Position numbers and translations under genes: made by a program. From NCBI RefSeq assembly GCF_916619195.1, contig NZ_CAKAKL010000009.1:1-64000 (forward strand): a DNA stretch of 64,000 nucleotides. Reading direction: 5' to 3'. Each line of letters begins with the position of its first letter. Within the stretch, counting starts at the first letter, position 1. Below the pieces are notes generated by a model. It ran no database searches. It was not told the DNA's origin and was given only the letters and a program-made list of their open reading frames with translations. The DNA comes from Inquilinus sp. Marseille-Q2685 (lineage in GTDB: Bacteria; Pseudomonadota; Alphaproteobacteria; DSM-16000; Inquilinaceae). Of the stretch, positions 16,335-25,163 are shown in pieces.

Positions 16335-18767
16335 ATGATCTCCATCAGCCAGCGCATCGCCGACGAGCTCTCCGTGCGCGAGGCCCAGGTCGCGGCCGCG
16401 GTCGAGCTGCTCGACGGCGGCGCGACCGTTCCCTTCGTCGCCCGCTACCGCAAGGAGGCGACGGGCGGGCTGGACGACGCCCAGCTGCGCACGCTGGACG
16501 AGCGGCTGCGCTATCTGCGCGAGCTGGAGGAGCGCCGGAAGACGATCCTCGACAGCATCGCGGAGCAAGGGAAGCTGGACGACGCGCTGCGCGCCCAGAT
16601 CGAGGCGGCCGACACCAAGGCCCGGCTCGAGGACATCTACCTGCCCTACAAGCCGAAGCGCCGGACCAAAGCGATGATCGCCCGCGAGGCCGGGCTGGAG
16701 CCGCTGGCCGACTCGCTGCTGTCGGATCCCAGCCGCGACCCGCAGGAGGCCGCGGCCGCCTTCGTCGACGCGGAGAAGGGCGTGGCCGATGCCGCCGCGG
16801 CGCTGGACGGCGCCCGGTCGATCCTGGTCGAGCGCTTCGGCGAGGATGCCGACCTGATCGGCGCCCTGCGCGAGGAGGCGTGGACCCGCGGCCGGCTGGT
16901 ATCGAAGGTGCGCGAGGGCAAGGAGCAGGCGGGCGCCAAGTTCTCCGACTATTTCGACTATGGCGAGAAGCTCACGAAGCTGCCCTCGCACCGCATCCTG
17001 GCCCTGTTCCGGGGCGAGAAGGAGGAGGTGCTGTCGCTGACGCTGGAGCCGGAGGAGCTGCCCGACTCGGCGGACCGAAAGGCGCCCGGCCTGTACGAGC
17101 AGCGCATCGCCCGCCGCTTCGGCATCGCCGACCAGGGCCGGCCGGGCGACGCCTGGCTGATGGAGACGGTGCGCTGGGCCTGGCGCACCAAGATCCTGGT
17201 GCATCTCGACATCGACCTCCGGCTGCGCCTGTGGCAGGCGGCGGAGGAGGAGGCGGTGAAGGTCTTCGCCGGCAATCTGCGCGACCTGCTGCTGGCGGCG
17301 CCGGCCGGCACCCGCGCCACCATGGGGCTCGACCCGGGCTTCCGCACGGGGGTGAAGGTCGCCGTGGTCGACGCCACCGGAAAGGTCGTCGCCACCACCG
17401 CGATCTACCCGCATGAGCCGCAGAAGCGCTGGGACGAATCGATCGCCACTTTGGCCGAGCTCGCCAAGGCCCACGCCGTCGACCTGGTCGCCATCGGCAA
17501 CGGCACGGCATCGCGCGAGACCGACAGGCTGGCCGCCGACCTGATCAAGCGCCACCCGGAGCTGAAGCTGACCAAGGCGGTGGTGTCGGAGGCCGGCGCC
17601 TCGGTCTACTCCGCCTCCGCCTACGCCTCGCAGGAGTTGCCGGAGCTCGACGTGTCGCTGCGCGGCGCGGTGTCGATCGCCCGCCGGCTGCAGGATCCGC
17701 TGGCCGAGCTGGTGAAGATCGACCCGAAGTCGATCGGCGTCGGCCAGTACCAGCACGACCTCAGCGAGACCAAGCTGTCGCGCTCGCTCGACGCCGTGGT
17801 CGAGGACTGCGTGAACGCGGTCGGGGTCGACCTCAACACCGCCTCGGCGCCGCTCCTGGCCCGGGTCTCGGGCGTCGGCGAGGGGCTGGCCCAGAACATC
17901 GTGCAGCACCGCGACGCCAACGGCCCGTTCCGCAGCCGCGCGGCCTTGAAGGACGTGCCGCGGCTCGGGCCCAAGGCGTTCGAGCAATGCGCCGGCTTCC
18001 TGCGCATCCCGAACGGCGACGACCCGCTCGACGCCTCGGGCGTGCATCCGGAGGCCTATCCGGTGGTGCGCCGGATCATCGAGGCCACGGGCGGCGAGAT
18101 CAAGGCGCTGATCGGCGACAGCGCCACCCTGCGCGGGCTGGAGCCGGAGCGCTTCACCGACGAGACCTTCGGCGTGCCGACGGTGACCGACATCCTGCGC
18201 GAGCTGGAGAAGCCGGGCCGCGACCCGCGCCCGGCCTTCAAGACCGCCAGCTTCAAGGACGGCGTCGAGAAGCTGACCGACCTGCAGCCCGGCATGGTGC
18301 TGGAAGGCGTGGTCACCAACGTCGCGGCCTTCGGCGCCTTCGTCGACATCGGCGTGCACCAGGACGGGCTGGTGCACATCTCGGCCATGTCCAAGACCTT
18401 CGTGAAGGACCCGCGCACGGTGGCCAAGCCGGGCGACGTGGTGAAGGTCAAGGTGCTGGAGGTGGATGTGCAGCGCAAGCGCATCGGCCTGACCATGCGC
18501 CTCGACGACGACGGCCAGTCCCGCCCGGCGCGCCGCGAGAACGGCGCTGCCGGCGGGCGGCACGACGGCCGGCGGGACGATCGGCCGCGGCACCAGCCGC
18601 AGGGCCAGCCGCGCCACGGCCGTCCGGGCCAGGACGCCGGATCGCAGCGCCCGGCCCAGCCGAAGCCGCAGCAGCCGCAGAAGCCCCGCGCGCCTGCGCC
18701 GGAGCCGGACGGCGCCATGGCCGAAGCCCTGCGCCGCGCCGGCCTGGTGACGGGCAAGCGCAGCTAG
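16335..18767 (+). CDS. tex: Tex-type RNA-binding transcription accessory protein
   Basis: Cytoplasmic nucleic-acid-binding protein of 810 residues. Domains in order: Tex N-terminal helical region (about 1-320, [21 protein letters not shown]), YqgF/RNase H-like domain (about 330-460, [16 protein letters not shown]), helix-hairpin-helix (about 495-560, [16 protein letters not shown]-like), and S1 domain (about 655-725, [21 protein letters not shown]). The C-terminal 85 residues are a basic, Pro/Gln/Gly-rich disordered tail, longer than in E. coli Tex. ATG 16335 starts at the typical [11 protein letters not shown]. Roles of homologues include transcript stability and toxin-gene expression. Confidence 0.96.
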   Translation: MISISQRIADELSVREAQVAAAVELLDGGATVPFVARYRKEATGGLDDAQLRTLDERLRYLRELEERRKTILDSIAEQGKLDDALRAQIEAADTKARLEDIYLPYKPKRRTKAMIAREAGLEPLADSLLSDPSRDPQEAAAAFVDAEKGVADAAAALDGARSILVERFGEDADLIGALREEAWTRGRLVSKVREGKEQAGAKFSDYFDYGEKLTKLPSHRILALFRGEKEEVLSLTLEPEELPDSADRKAPGLYEQRIARRFGIADQGRPGDAWLMETVRWAWRTKILVHLDIDLRLRLWQAAEEEAVKVFAGNLRDLLLAAPAGTRATMGLDPGFRTGVKVAVVDATGKVVATTAIYPHEPQKRWDESIATLAELAKAHAVDLVAIGNGTASRETDRLAADLIKRHPELKLTKAVVSEAGASVYSASAYASQELPELDVSLRGAVSIARRLQDPLAELVKIDPKSIGVGQYQHDLSETKLSRSLDAVVEDCVNAVGVDLNTASAPLLARVSGVGEGLAQNIVQHRDANGPFRSRAALKDVPRLGPKAFEQCAGFLRIPNGDDPLDASGVHPEAYPVVRRIIEATGGEIKALIGDSATLRGLEPERFTDETFGVPTVTDILRELEKPGRDPRPAFKTASFKDGVEKLTDLQPGMVLEGVVTNVAAFGAFVDIGVHQDGLVHISAMSKTFVKDPRTVAKPGDVVKVKVLEVDVQRKRIGLTMRLDDDGQSRPARRENGAAGGRHDGRRDDRPRHQPQGQPRHGRPGQDAGSQRPAQPKPQQPQKPRAPAPEPDGAMAEALRRAGLVTGKRS

Positions 18768-18841
18768 CCGTCATCGCCGGACGGCGGCACCCGTTCGGCG
18801 GATCCTGCTGATCATCGGCGGAATATTCGCCGCGTTTCCGT

Positions 18842-18866
18842 GAGGCCCCTGGGGAATCAGGGCCTC
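18842..18866. terminator. Hairpin downstream of tex
   Basis: GAGGCCC (18842-18848) pairs with GGGCCTC (18860-18866) around an 11-nt loop. It lies 75 nt after the tex stop and 67 nt before the next gene. There is no T-run after it, so it is at best a weak terminator or a leader structure of the downstream hydrolase gene. Confidence 0.35.
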
Positions 18867-18932
18867 TCGCCGCGGCATGGGTCTTGCTGGTTCCCCCGTC
18901 ACACGGCCTTCGCCGTGAATGGGGGGACGACC

Positions 18933-20162
18933 ATGAGATCCATTGTCACGATTCTGGCCGCCGCCGCTGTCGCGCTGGCCGCAACCGGTGCCGGCGCGGC
19001 CGGCCTGACGCTGATCGACATACCGGCTCGCGGCGACAGGCCGGCCCTGACGGGCGGGGTCTGGTATCCCTGCGCCGCCGTCCCGGCGGAGATCGGCTTC
19101 GGCCCGCTCAGCGTGACGGCGGCGCGGGACTGCCCCGTCACCGGCAGCGGCCACCCGCTCGTGGTGATGTCGCACGGCGTCGGCGGCTGGTTCGGGGGGC
19201 ACCACGACACCGCCGAGGCGCTGGCCGATGCCGGCTTCATCGTCGCCGCGATCAACCACCCGCTGGACAGCGGCCAGTCGAAGATCCGGCGCCCGGGAGA
19301 CATCGCCGCCATGATCGAGCGGCCGCAGGACATCAGGCGGCTGGTCGACCACATGCTCGCCGACTGGCCTGAGTCCTCGCGCATCGATCCGGACCGGATC
19401 GGCGCCTTCGGCTTCTCCAGGGGCGGCTATACGGTGCTGGCGGCCGTCGGCGGAACTCCGGATTTCCGGATGATCCTCTCGAACTGCCCGACCTATCCCG
19501 GCAACCGCTGGTGCGAGCAGATCCGCGACGGCGCCGCCCTGGCCGAACCGCTCGCCCGCGACGCCCGGATCAAGGCCGCCGTGATCGCCGACCCGGCGCT
19601 CGGCTTCACCTTCACGCCGGGCGGCCTGGCGGATGTGGCGGTCCCGGTCCAGATCTGGGCGTCCGAGCATGGCGGCGACGGCGTGTTGCCCCGCGACGCG
19701 GCGGCGGTCGACCGGGGCCTGCCGGCGAAGCCGGAGTACCGGGTGGTGCCCGGGGCCGGCCATTTCGCCTTCCTGGCGCCGTGCGGCGCCGCGCTCGCCA
19801 AGGCGGTCGCCGATTTCGGCGAGCCGGAGGTCTGCGCCGATGCGGACGGCTTCGATCGCGTGGCGTTCCACCGGCAGTTCAACGCGGCCGTTCTCGCGTT
19901 CTTCGACCGCCATCTGCGGGCGGCGGCACCCTGCCCCGCCGATGAGACGGGCGCCTGCCGGCACCGGGACGGGCCCGGCGTCAGCAGGCTTCCCGCAGCC
20001 GCAGCCGCGGGGCGACCCGCAGCGGAGGCGGCCGGCATCCGTCTTCGTCCGGCCCGGCCGCTGCGGTCGGCTTCGGCGCTGCGGCCTCCTGCTCCGCGGC
20101 GAACGCCTCCAGCTCCGCCGCCACCGACGGCGGCAAGTGGCGGAACCGCCCGCCCAGCCTGA
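18933..20162 (+). CDS. Secreted alpha/beta hydrolase, dienelactone-hydrolase-like
   Basis: Start at ATG 18933 with GGGGGGACGACC upstream. Signal peptide of about 22 residues (ILAAAAVALAATGAGA). The hydrolase core shows HPLVVMSHGVGGWFGGHHDT (oxyanion region), the nucleophile elbow GFSRGG (Ser about 160), and a C-terminal GAGHFAF with the catalytic His. Resembles the COG4188 predicted dienelactone hydrolases and related esterases; substrate unknown. The core ends near RHLRAAAPC (about residue 332); the remaining about 75 residues are low-complexity Ala/Arg/Pro. That tail lies opposite the well-supported small gene at 19981-20208, so it may be fortuitous read-through or a real overlap. Confidence 0.8.
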   Translation: MRSIVTILAAAAVALAATGAGAAGLTLIDIPARGDRPALTGGVWYPCAAVPAEIGFGPLSVTAARDCPVTGSGHPLVVMSHGVGGWFGGHHDTAEALADAGFIVAAINHPLDSGQSKIRRPGDIAAMIERPQDIRRLVDHMLADWPESSRIDPDRIGAFGFSRGGYTVLAAVGGTPDFRMILSNCPTYPGNRWCEQIRDGAALAEPLARDARIKAAVIADPALGFTFTPGGLADVAVPVQIWASEHGGDGVLPRDAAAVDRGLPAKPEYRVVPGAGHFAFLAPCGAALAKAVADFGEPEVCADADGFDRVAFHRQFNAAVLAFFDRHLRAAAPCPADETGACRHRDGPGVSRLPAAAAAGRPAAEAAGIRLRPARPLRSASALRPPAPRRTPPAPPPPTAASGGTARPA

Positions 20163-20208
20163 TCTGCATCAGATGGCCGACCAGCGGGAACCCGGTCATG
20201 AGCATCAT
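19981..20208 (-). CDS. Small 75-residue protein, divergent from the LacI regulator
   Basis: I do not recognise the family. The case for a gene is the start: AAGGAGG (20214-20220) with exactly 5 nt to ATG 20208, one of the best ribosome sites in the window, immediately downstream of a cluster of LacI-type operators. The protein begins MMLMTGFPLVGHLMQIRLGG, then PPSVAAELEAFAAEQEAAAP, and ends in a Pro/Arg-rich tail with two Cys. No clear signal peptide. The 3' two thirds are antisense to the end of the hydrolase gene. It is likely repressed by the adjacent LacI protein. Confidence 0.55.
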   Translation of the reverse strand: MMLMTGFPLVGHLMQIRLGGRFRHLPPSVAAELEAFAAEQEAAAPKPTAAAGPDEDGCRPPPLRVAPRLRLREAC

Positions 20209-20219
20209 GACGGCCTCCT

Positions 20220-20294
20220 TTGAATCGATTTTTTGAATCGATTCATAATCACCCCGCCCGAGCCTGCCGTCAAGGAGTTTTTGAATCGGTTCAA
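20220..20294. promoter_or_regulatory. Three LacI-family operators between a small gene and the LacI gene
   Basis: Three copies of the pattern TTGAATCGATTCAA: 20220-20233 (left half intact, right half degenerate), 20233-20246 (TTGAATCGATTCAT, containing the perfect palindrome TGAATCGATTCA) and 20281-20294 (TTGAATCGGTTCAA). The central CG palindrome is typical of LacI-family sites. The first two abut, with centres 13 bp apart. The sites flank both divergent starts, so the LacI protein at 20316 probably controls itself and the 75-residue gene. Confidence 0.8.
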
Positions 20295-20315
20295 GATCGC
20301 GGCTAGGGTGGAGCC

Positions 20316-21389
20316 ATGCCCGAGGATGCCGTCCCCGCCAAGCCCAAGGCCCGCCTGCGCGACATCGCCGCCGCAGCGGGGGTGGCGCAGGGCACCGTCT
20401 CCAACGTCTTCAACCATCCCGAGCGGGTCAGCGACGCGATCCGCGCCAAGGTGATGGAAGCGGCCGAGGCGCTCGGCTACCAGGGGCCGGACCCGCTGGC
20501 CCGCATGCTGCGCACCGGCCAGATCGGCACCGTCGCGGTGATGATTCCGGAGGGGCTGGGCTACGCCTTCGGCGACCCGGCGGCGCTGGCCCTGATCCAG
20601 GGCGTCGCCGCGGTGTGCGACGAGACCGGGCGCGGCATCTCGGTCTACGCCGCCTCGGATGTGGAGGCGGCGCGCAAGGCCCTCGCCTCGGCCGCGGTCG
20701 ACGGCTTCATCATGTACTGCATGGAGGAGGAGCCGGGCGTCCTCGACATCATCCGCAGCCGCGGCCTGCCGGTGGTGACGGTCGACCAGCCGCTGGTCGA
20801 GGGCTGCCGCACCGTCACCGTCGCCGACCGCACCGGCGCCGAGGCCGCGGCCCGCCACCTGCTCGGGCTGAGCCACCGCCGCATCGGCGTGCTGTCGATG
20901 GAGCTGATGCCGGATTCGCGCGAGGGCGCGGTGTCGCCGCGCCGGATCCGCGACTCGATCTACGCCGCCTGCCAGCAGCGGCTCTACGGCTATCTCGACG
21001 TGCTGGCCGAAGCCGGCATCCCGGCCGGGCGGGTGGCGATCGAGGAATGCCTGTTCGAGGCCGAGTCGATCGAGCGCAGCATGCCGCGGCTGATGCGGCG
21101 CCAGCCGGGCATGACCGCGATCCTCGCCACCTGCGACCGGCTGGCGCTCTGGGCGATGGACTGGCTGGCGCGGCAGGGCCTGTCGGTGCCGGGCGACGTC
21201 TCGGTGATCGGATTCGACGACATCGCCGCGGCCGCGACCTCCCGGCCCCCCTTGACCACCATCCGCCAGCCTCTGGTCGAGAAGGGGCGGGCGGCGGCGG
21301 AGCTGCTGATCGATCCGCGCGGCCGCCAGGAGATCCATTTCGGCACCGAGCTGGTGCTGCGCGCCTCGACCGGCCCGGCGAAGGGCTAG
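20316..21389 (+). CDS. LacI-family transcriptional regulator
   Basis: 357 residues. N-terminal helix-turn-helix and hinge: RLRDIAAAAGVAQGTVSNVF then NHPERVSDAIRAKVMEAAEALGY (residues about 12-58). Then a periplasmic-binding-protein-like effector domain (about 68-345) with VDGFIMYCMEEE, HRRIGVLSMELM, and VPGDVSVIGFDDIAAAA near the end. Start ATG 20316 has GGTGGAG upstream. A sugar or sugar-acid effector is usual for the family but the ligand cannot be read. Three matching palindromes lie just upstream (20220-20294), which suggests autoregulation. Confidence 0.93.
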   Translation: MPEDAVPAKPKARLRDIAAAAGVAQGTVSNVFNHPERVSDAIRAKVMEAAEALGYQGPDPLARMLRTGQIGTVAVMIPEGLGYAFGDPAALALIQGVAAVCDETGRGISVYAASDVEAARKALASAAVDGFIMYCMEEEPGVLDIIRSRGLPVVTVDQPLVEGCRTVTVADRTGAEAAARHLLGLSHRRIGVLSMELMPDSREGAVSPRRIRDSIYAACQQRLYGYLDVLAEAGIPAGRVAIEECLFEAESIERSMPRLMRRQPGMTAILATCDRLALWAMDWLARQGLSVPGDVSVIGFDDIAAAATSRPPLTTIRQPLVEKGRAAAELLIDPRGRQEIHFGTELVLRASTGPAKG

Positions 21390-21497
21390 CGGCGCTATCG
21401 GCCCCGGCGGAACGAATAGCGGCGGGACGGGGTTCTCTCGCCGCCCGCAGGGTCATGGCCCGGCGCGGGATCTCGAAAGCGTGGGGAGACGCATTCC

Positions 21498-21809
21498 GTG
21501 AAGCCGTTCCTTCTTGCCGCGGCCCTGGTGCCGCTGCTGGCCGTGCCCGCCTTCGCCGGCTGCGGCGAGGATTTCATGGCGCAGTCGAAGGCCATTCCGC
21601 CGCTGCAATCCGCCAGGCTGAAGAGCCTGATGGCGCCGCAGGCGGAGAAATGCGCCGCGCATAAGAGCCTGATCGACGCCTATGTGAAGCTGGGCGACCT
21701 GTACAAGACCTGCCAGGCCGACCTCCGCTTCAGCGATGCGGACCTGCAGGACTTCCAGAACACCGTCGGCGAGGAGCAGAAGAGCTACGCCGAGGAGTGC
21801 GGCTCGTAG
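21498..21809 (+). CDS. Small secreted cysteine-containing protein
   Basis: 103 residues, GTG start with GGGGAG 9 nt upstream. Signal peptide of about 20 residues (LAAALVPLLAVPAFA). The mature part is helical and has four Cys (GCGED, EKCAAH, KTCQAD, EECGS), suggesting two disulfides in the periplasm. I do not recognise a family. It lies between the LacI gene and a convergent haloacid dehalogenase gene with no obvious partner. Confidence 0.7.
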   Translation: MKPFLLAAALVPLLAVPAFAGCGEDFMAQSKAIPPLQSARLKSLMAPQAEKCAAHKSLIDAYVKLGDLYKTCQADLRFSDADLQDFQNTVGEEQKSYAEECGS

Positions 21810-21816
21810 CCGGCGG

Positions 21817-22497
21817 TCACGCGCCGACCAGGCCAGGCAGCGCCGCGAGCGTGTCGACCTCGCGGTCCGGCGCGCCGGGAAGGCGCTCCCGTGGCTGGCG
21901 GCTGCGGTTGCACCAGACCACCTGCATCCCGAAGGCCGAGGCGCCATAGGCGTCCCAGCCGTTCGAGGACTGGAAGGCGATCGCCCGGGCCGGCAGGCCG
22001 AGGGCGTCGAGCGCCAGCTGGTAGACGCGCGCATGCGGCTTGTAGGCGCCGGCCTGCTCCACCGACAGCAGCGCGTCGAACTGCCCCTGCAGACCGGCCC
22101 CGGCGACCAGTGCTTCGATCATGTGCGGCGTGCCGTTCGACAGGATCGCCGTCTTCAGCCCGGCGGCGCGCAAACGGCGCAGCACCTCCGGCACCTCCGG
22201 ATAGGGGTCGAGCGTCAGGTACAGCTGCATCAGCCGGTCGCGCAGACCGGATCGGCCGATTGCCAGGGCCTCCAGCGCGAAGTCCAGCGCGTCGCCGGTC
22301 ACCTGCCAGAAATCGGCGTGGCGGCCCTGCACCGCCCGCAGCCAGGTGTAGGCCAGCTGCTTCTCGCGCCACAGCGCCGCCAGCGGGCCGGCCTTGTCGC
22401 CCAGGAGGTCGGCGCTGCGGCGGGCCGCCGAGGCGGTGTCGAACAGCGTGCCATAGGCATCGAAGACGCAGGCCTTCACCCCGGTCAGCGCATCCAT
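21817..22497 (-). CDS. Haloacid dehalogenase, type II
   Basis: 226-residue HAD-superfamily hydrolase of the L-2-haloacid dehalogenase type. Motif I is ACVFDAYGTLFD with the nucleophile Asp near residue 12, motif II TAILSNGTPHMIEAL, the Lys motif AYKPHARVYQLAL, and the type-II signature AFQSSNGWDAYGASAFG. Converts 2-haloacids to hydroxyacids in proven members; physiological substrate here unknown. It is 16 nt downstream of an HxlR regulator on the same strand, so it may be in that operon. Confidence 0.9.
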   Translation of the reverse strand: MDALTGVKACVFDAYGTLFDTASAARRSADLLGDKAGPLAALWREKQLAYTWLRAVQGRHADFWQVTGDALDFALEALAIGRSGLRDRLMQLYLTLDPYPEVPEVLRRLRAAGLKTAILSNGTPHMIEALVAGAGLQGQFDALLSVEQAGAYKPHARVYQLALDALGLPARAIAFQSSNGWDAYGASAFGMQVVWCNRSRQPRERLPGAPDREVDTLAALPGLVGA

Positions 22498-22513
22498 GGT
22501 CCGGCTCCCCTGC

Positions 22514-22903
22514 TCAGCTTTCGGGCTCGGCGGGCGTGGCCGGCCGCTGCTCGGCCCAGGTCAGGATCGCGTCCAGCGCCGGACACAGCGCCTGGCCCCA
22601 GTCGGTCAGAGCGTATTCCACCTTGGGCGGCACCTGGTGGTGGACGATGCGGCGGACGATCCCGTCCGCCTCCATCTGCCGCAGCTGCTGGACCAGCATC
22701 TTCTGCGAGATCGCCGGGATCGCGCGCTCCAGCTCCGAGAAGCGCAGCAGCCTGCCGCCGAACAGGTGGAACAGGATCACCAGCTTCCAGCGCCCCTCCA
22801 GGACCTTCAGCGCCTGCTCGACACCCGCGGCGGCGGAGCCCGGGGTATAGGCCGGGCGCTTACCTTCGGGTAAGTACATTACTTTTTCGTGCGTACTTGC
22901 CAT
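22514..22903 (-). CDS. HxlR-family regulator
   Basis: Winged-helix repressor of about 129 residues. Core: VEQALKVLEGRWKLVILFHLF, RFSELERAIPAISQKMLVQQLRQMEADGIV and RIVHHQVPPKVEYALTDWGQAL, the standard HxlR pattern. Start is ambiguous: GTG 22906, ATG 22903 or ATG 22879. There is no N-terminal Cys typical of redox-sensing members. Divergent from a SnoaL-SDR pair that it probably controls. Confidence 0.88.
   Translation of the reverse strand: MASTHEKVMYLPEGKRPAYTPGSAAAGVEQALKVLEGRWKLVILFHLFGGRLLRFSELERAIPAISQKMLVQQLRQMEADGIVRRIVHHQVPPKVEYALTDWGQALCPALDAILTWAEQRPATPAEPES
22872..22898. promoter_or_regulatory. Possible HxlR operator (AAGTAC-N15-GTACTT)
   Basis: An inverted repeat AAGTAC...GTACTT with 15 nt between arms overlaps the 5' end of the HxlR gene, next to a second short palindrome CTTACC-TTCG-GGTAAG around 22860-22875. 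If translation starts at ATG 22879 most of it is promoter, otherwise it is inside the first codons. It also lies upstream of the divergent SnoaL gene. Confidence 0.35.
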
Positions 22904-22955
22904 CACGAAACCCTATTCCCATCCTCGGCGTCCCGCAACTGACCCGAGGATTGCC

Positions 22956-23285
22956 ATGACGCTCACGCTCCCCCAGCCCATCGCCGCCTATGTCGCCGCC
23001 GACAACGCCGGGAACGACGCGGCGCTGGCGGCATGCTTCACCGGCGATGCCGTGGTCCATGACGAGGGCCGCACCATCCGCGGCATCGACGCCATCCTGG
23101 CCTGGAAGGCCGAGTCGAAGCGGAAATACCAGTACACGGTCGAACCGATCGCCGTCGCCGAGGCGGAGGGCGGCGCGGTCCTCACCGGCCGGGTCTCGGG
23201 CCGGTTCCCCGGCAGCCCGGTCGATCTGCGCTACGCCTTCGGGCTGAGGGACGGCCGCATCGCGACGCTGGAGATCCACGGATGA
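22956..23285 (+). CDS. SnoaL-like / NTF2-fold protein
   Basis: 109 residues, cytosolic. Pattern of the SnoaL-like fold: [20 protein letters not shown], then [21 protein letters not shown] and a C-terminal beta sheet ending [13 protein letters not shown]. Proteins of this fold act as small isomerases, hydrolases or ligand binders. It overlaps the following SDR gene by 4 nt (ATGA), and is divergent from an HxlR repressor, so the pair looks like an HxlR-controlled detoxification unit. Confidence 0.85.
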   Translation: MTLTLPQPIAAYVAADNAGNDAALAACFTGDAVVHDEGRTIRGIDAILAWKAESKRKYQYTVEPIAVAEAEGGAVLTGRVSGRFPGSPVDLRYAFGLRDGRIATLEIHG

Positions 23286-24085
23286 CCGCGCGGCCTGCCT
23301 TCCCGGCCGATCCGCATGAGCTCGCGGGCAAGCGTGCCCTGGTGACCGGCGGCGGCCGCGGCATCGGCGCCGCGGTGGCGGCGCGGCTCCGCCGGGCCGG
23401 AGCTCATGTCCTGGCTGTCGCCCGCAGCCGGCCGGCCGACCTGGAGGAATCCGAGCCCTTCGTGACCGCCGACCTGACCGAGGCCGAGGGCTGCACCGCG
23501 GTGACCGAGGCGGTGCGGGCCCGGCTCGGCGGCGTCGACATCGTCGTTCATGTCCTCGGCGGCTCGAAGGCCCCGGCCGGCGGCTTCGCGGTGCTGGACG
23601 ACGGCGAATGGCAGCGTGCGCTCGACCTGAACCTGCTGCCGGCGGTGCGGCTGGATCGGGCGCTGCTGCCCGGCATGCTCGGCCGCGGCGCCGGCGTGAT
23701 CATCCATCTCGGCTCGATCCAGAGCCGCCTGCCGCTGCCGGAGGCCACCATCGCCTATGCCGCAGCCAAGGCGGCACTGTCGGCCTACAGCAAGGCGCTG
23801 TCGAAGGAGGTCGGGCCGAAGGGCGTGCGCGTCGTCCGGGTGGCGCCCGGCTGGGTCCAGACCGACGGCGCCACCGGGCTGATCGAAGAGCTGGCGGCCC
23901 GAAACGGCATCGACGCCGATGGCGCCCGCAAGCTGCTGATGGCGTCGCTCGGCGGCATCCCGATCGGCCGCCCGGCCTGGCCGGAGGAGGTGGCGGAGCT
24001 GGTGGCGTTCCTGGCCTCCGACCGCGCCGCCGCGATCCATGGCAGCGAGCATGTGATCGACGGGGGCACGATCCCGGTGGCGTGA
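23282..24085 (+). CDS. Short-chain dehydrogenase/reductase
   Basis: 267-residue classical SDR. NAD(P)-binding [15 protein letters not shown] (about residues 20-34), catalytic Ser in [11 protein letters not shown], and the YxxxK pair in [17 protein letters not shown], then [11 protein letters not shown]. Ends DGGTIPVA. The start overlaps the SnoaL stop, so expression is coupled. Substrate unknown. Confidence 0.93.
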   Translation: MTARPAFPADPHELAGKRALVTGGGRGIGAAVAARLRRAGAHVLAVARSRPADLEESEPFVTADLTEAEGCTAVTEAVRARLGGVDIVVHVLGGSKAPAGGFAVLDDGEWQRALDLNLLPAVRLDRALLPGMLGRGAGVIIHLGSIQSRLPLPEATIAYAAAKAALSAYSKALSKEVGPKGVRVVRVAPGWVQTDGATGLIEELAARNGIDADGARKLLMASLGGIPIGRPAWPEEVAELVAFLASDRAAAIHGSEHVIDGGTIPVA

Positions 24086-24095
24086 GCCGCCGGCG

Positions 24096-25040
24096 TCACA
24101 CCGCGTTGGGCAGCGGCCGGCCGGCGAAGAAATTGTCCAGGCTCTCGATCGTCATCCGGCACATCTCGCGATGGGCGGCCTCGGTCAGGCTGGCGATGTG
24201 CGGCGTCAGCACCACGTTCTCCAGCCGCTTCAGCGCCTCCGGCACCTCGGGCTCGTGCTCGAACCCGTCGAGGCCGGCGCCGGCGATGGTCCCGGCCTCC
24301 AGCGCCGCGATCAGCGCCGGCTCGTCCAGCACCTCGCCGCGGGCGATGTTGATCACATGGCCCCGCGGCCCCAGCGCCTCCAGCACCGGCCGGTTGACGA
24401 TGCCGCGGGTGCTCTCGTCCGAGCGGCAGGAGACGACCAGGATGTCCGCCCATTCCGCCAGCGACATCAGCGTCGCATGATAGGTCCAGGGCACGCCCGG
24501 CTTCGGCTTGCGGTTGTGGTAGGCTACCTCCATGTCGAAGGCGGCGGCGCGGCGCGCCACCTTCTCGCCGATCGCGCCGAGGCCGAGGATGCCGACGCGG
24601 CGGCCGCCCAGCCCGGTCGAGATCAGCTCCGCCGGCGCGGCGGCGCGGGTCCAGCGCCCGGCGCGGAGATAGCGGTCGCCCTCGCCCAGCCGGCGCACGC
24701 TGGCCAGCAGCAGGGTCATCGCCATGTCGGCGACGCAGGCGGCGTTGGCGCCGGTGTTGCTGGTCACGACCACGCCCCGCTCGCGCGCCGCGGCCACGTC
24801 GATCCGCTCATAGCCCGAGCCGTAGCAGGCGATGATGCCGAGCTTCGGCAGCCGCTCGATCAGCGCCCGGTCGATGCCGATCACACCGATGGTCACGACG
24901 CCGCGGATGCGGTCGGCCTCGGGGAGCAGGCCGGCGGCGGCGCTGGCGCGGGAATGCTCGATCAGGTCGTAGCGCTCGCGCATCGGGCGCAGCGACGCCT
25001 CCGGCATGCCGGGGTGCAGGTGCAGGACGGTTTCGGGCAC
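24096..25040 (-). CDS. D-2-hydroxyacid dehydrogenase (glyoxylate/hydroxypyruvate reductase type)
   Basis: NAD(P)-dependent D-2-hydroxyacid dehydrogenase, 314 residues from GTG 25040 (VPETVLHLHPG). Visible: IACYGSGYERIDVAAARERG, Rossmann GILGLGAIGEKVARRAAAFD, catalytic Arg in LVVSCRSDESTRGIV, Glu in GAGLDGFEHEPEVP, and His in NVVLTPHIASLT. The NRKPKPG stretch after the Rossmann beta2 suggests NADPH preference (inference). Convergent with the SDR gene. Exact substrate cannot be told. Confidence 0.92.
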   Translation of the reverse strand: MPETVLHLHPGMPEASLRPMRERYDLIEHSRASAAAGLLPEADRIRGVVTIGVIGIDRALIERLPKLGIIACYGSGYERIDVAAARERGVVVTSNTGANAACVADMAMTLLLASVRRLGEGDRYLRAGRWTRAAAPAELISTGLGGRRVGILGLGAIGEKVARRAAAFDMEVAYHNRKPKPGVPWTYHATLMSLAEWADILVVSCRSDESTRGIVNRPVLEALGPRGHVINIARGEVLDEPALIAALEAGTIAGAGLDGFEHEPEVPEALKRLENVVLTPHIASLTEAAHREMCRMTIESLDNFFAGRPLPNAV

Positions 25041-25163
25041 GGGCGGGGTTCCATCGCCGGGGGATCGGCCCCGTCCTACCACGGGAGTCCGCGACGGGCA
25101 TCAGGGTCTTGCGCCCGGCGGCGCGGCGGGGCAGCGTGGGGACGTCCCGTCGGAGGTCCCACG

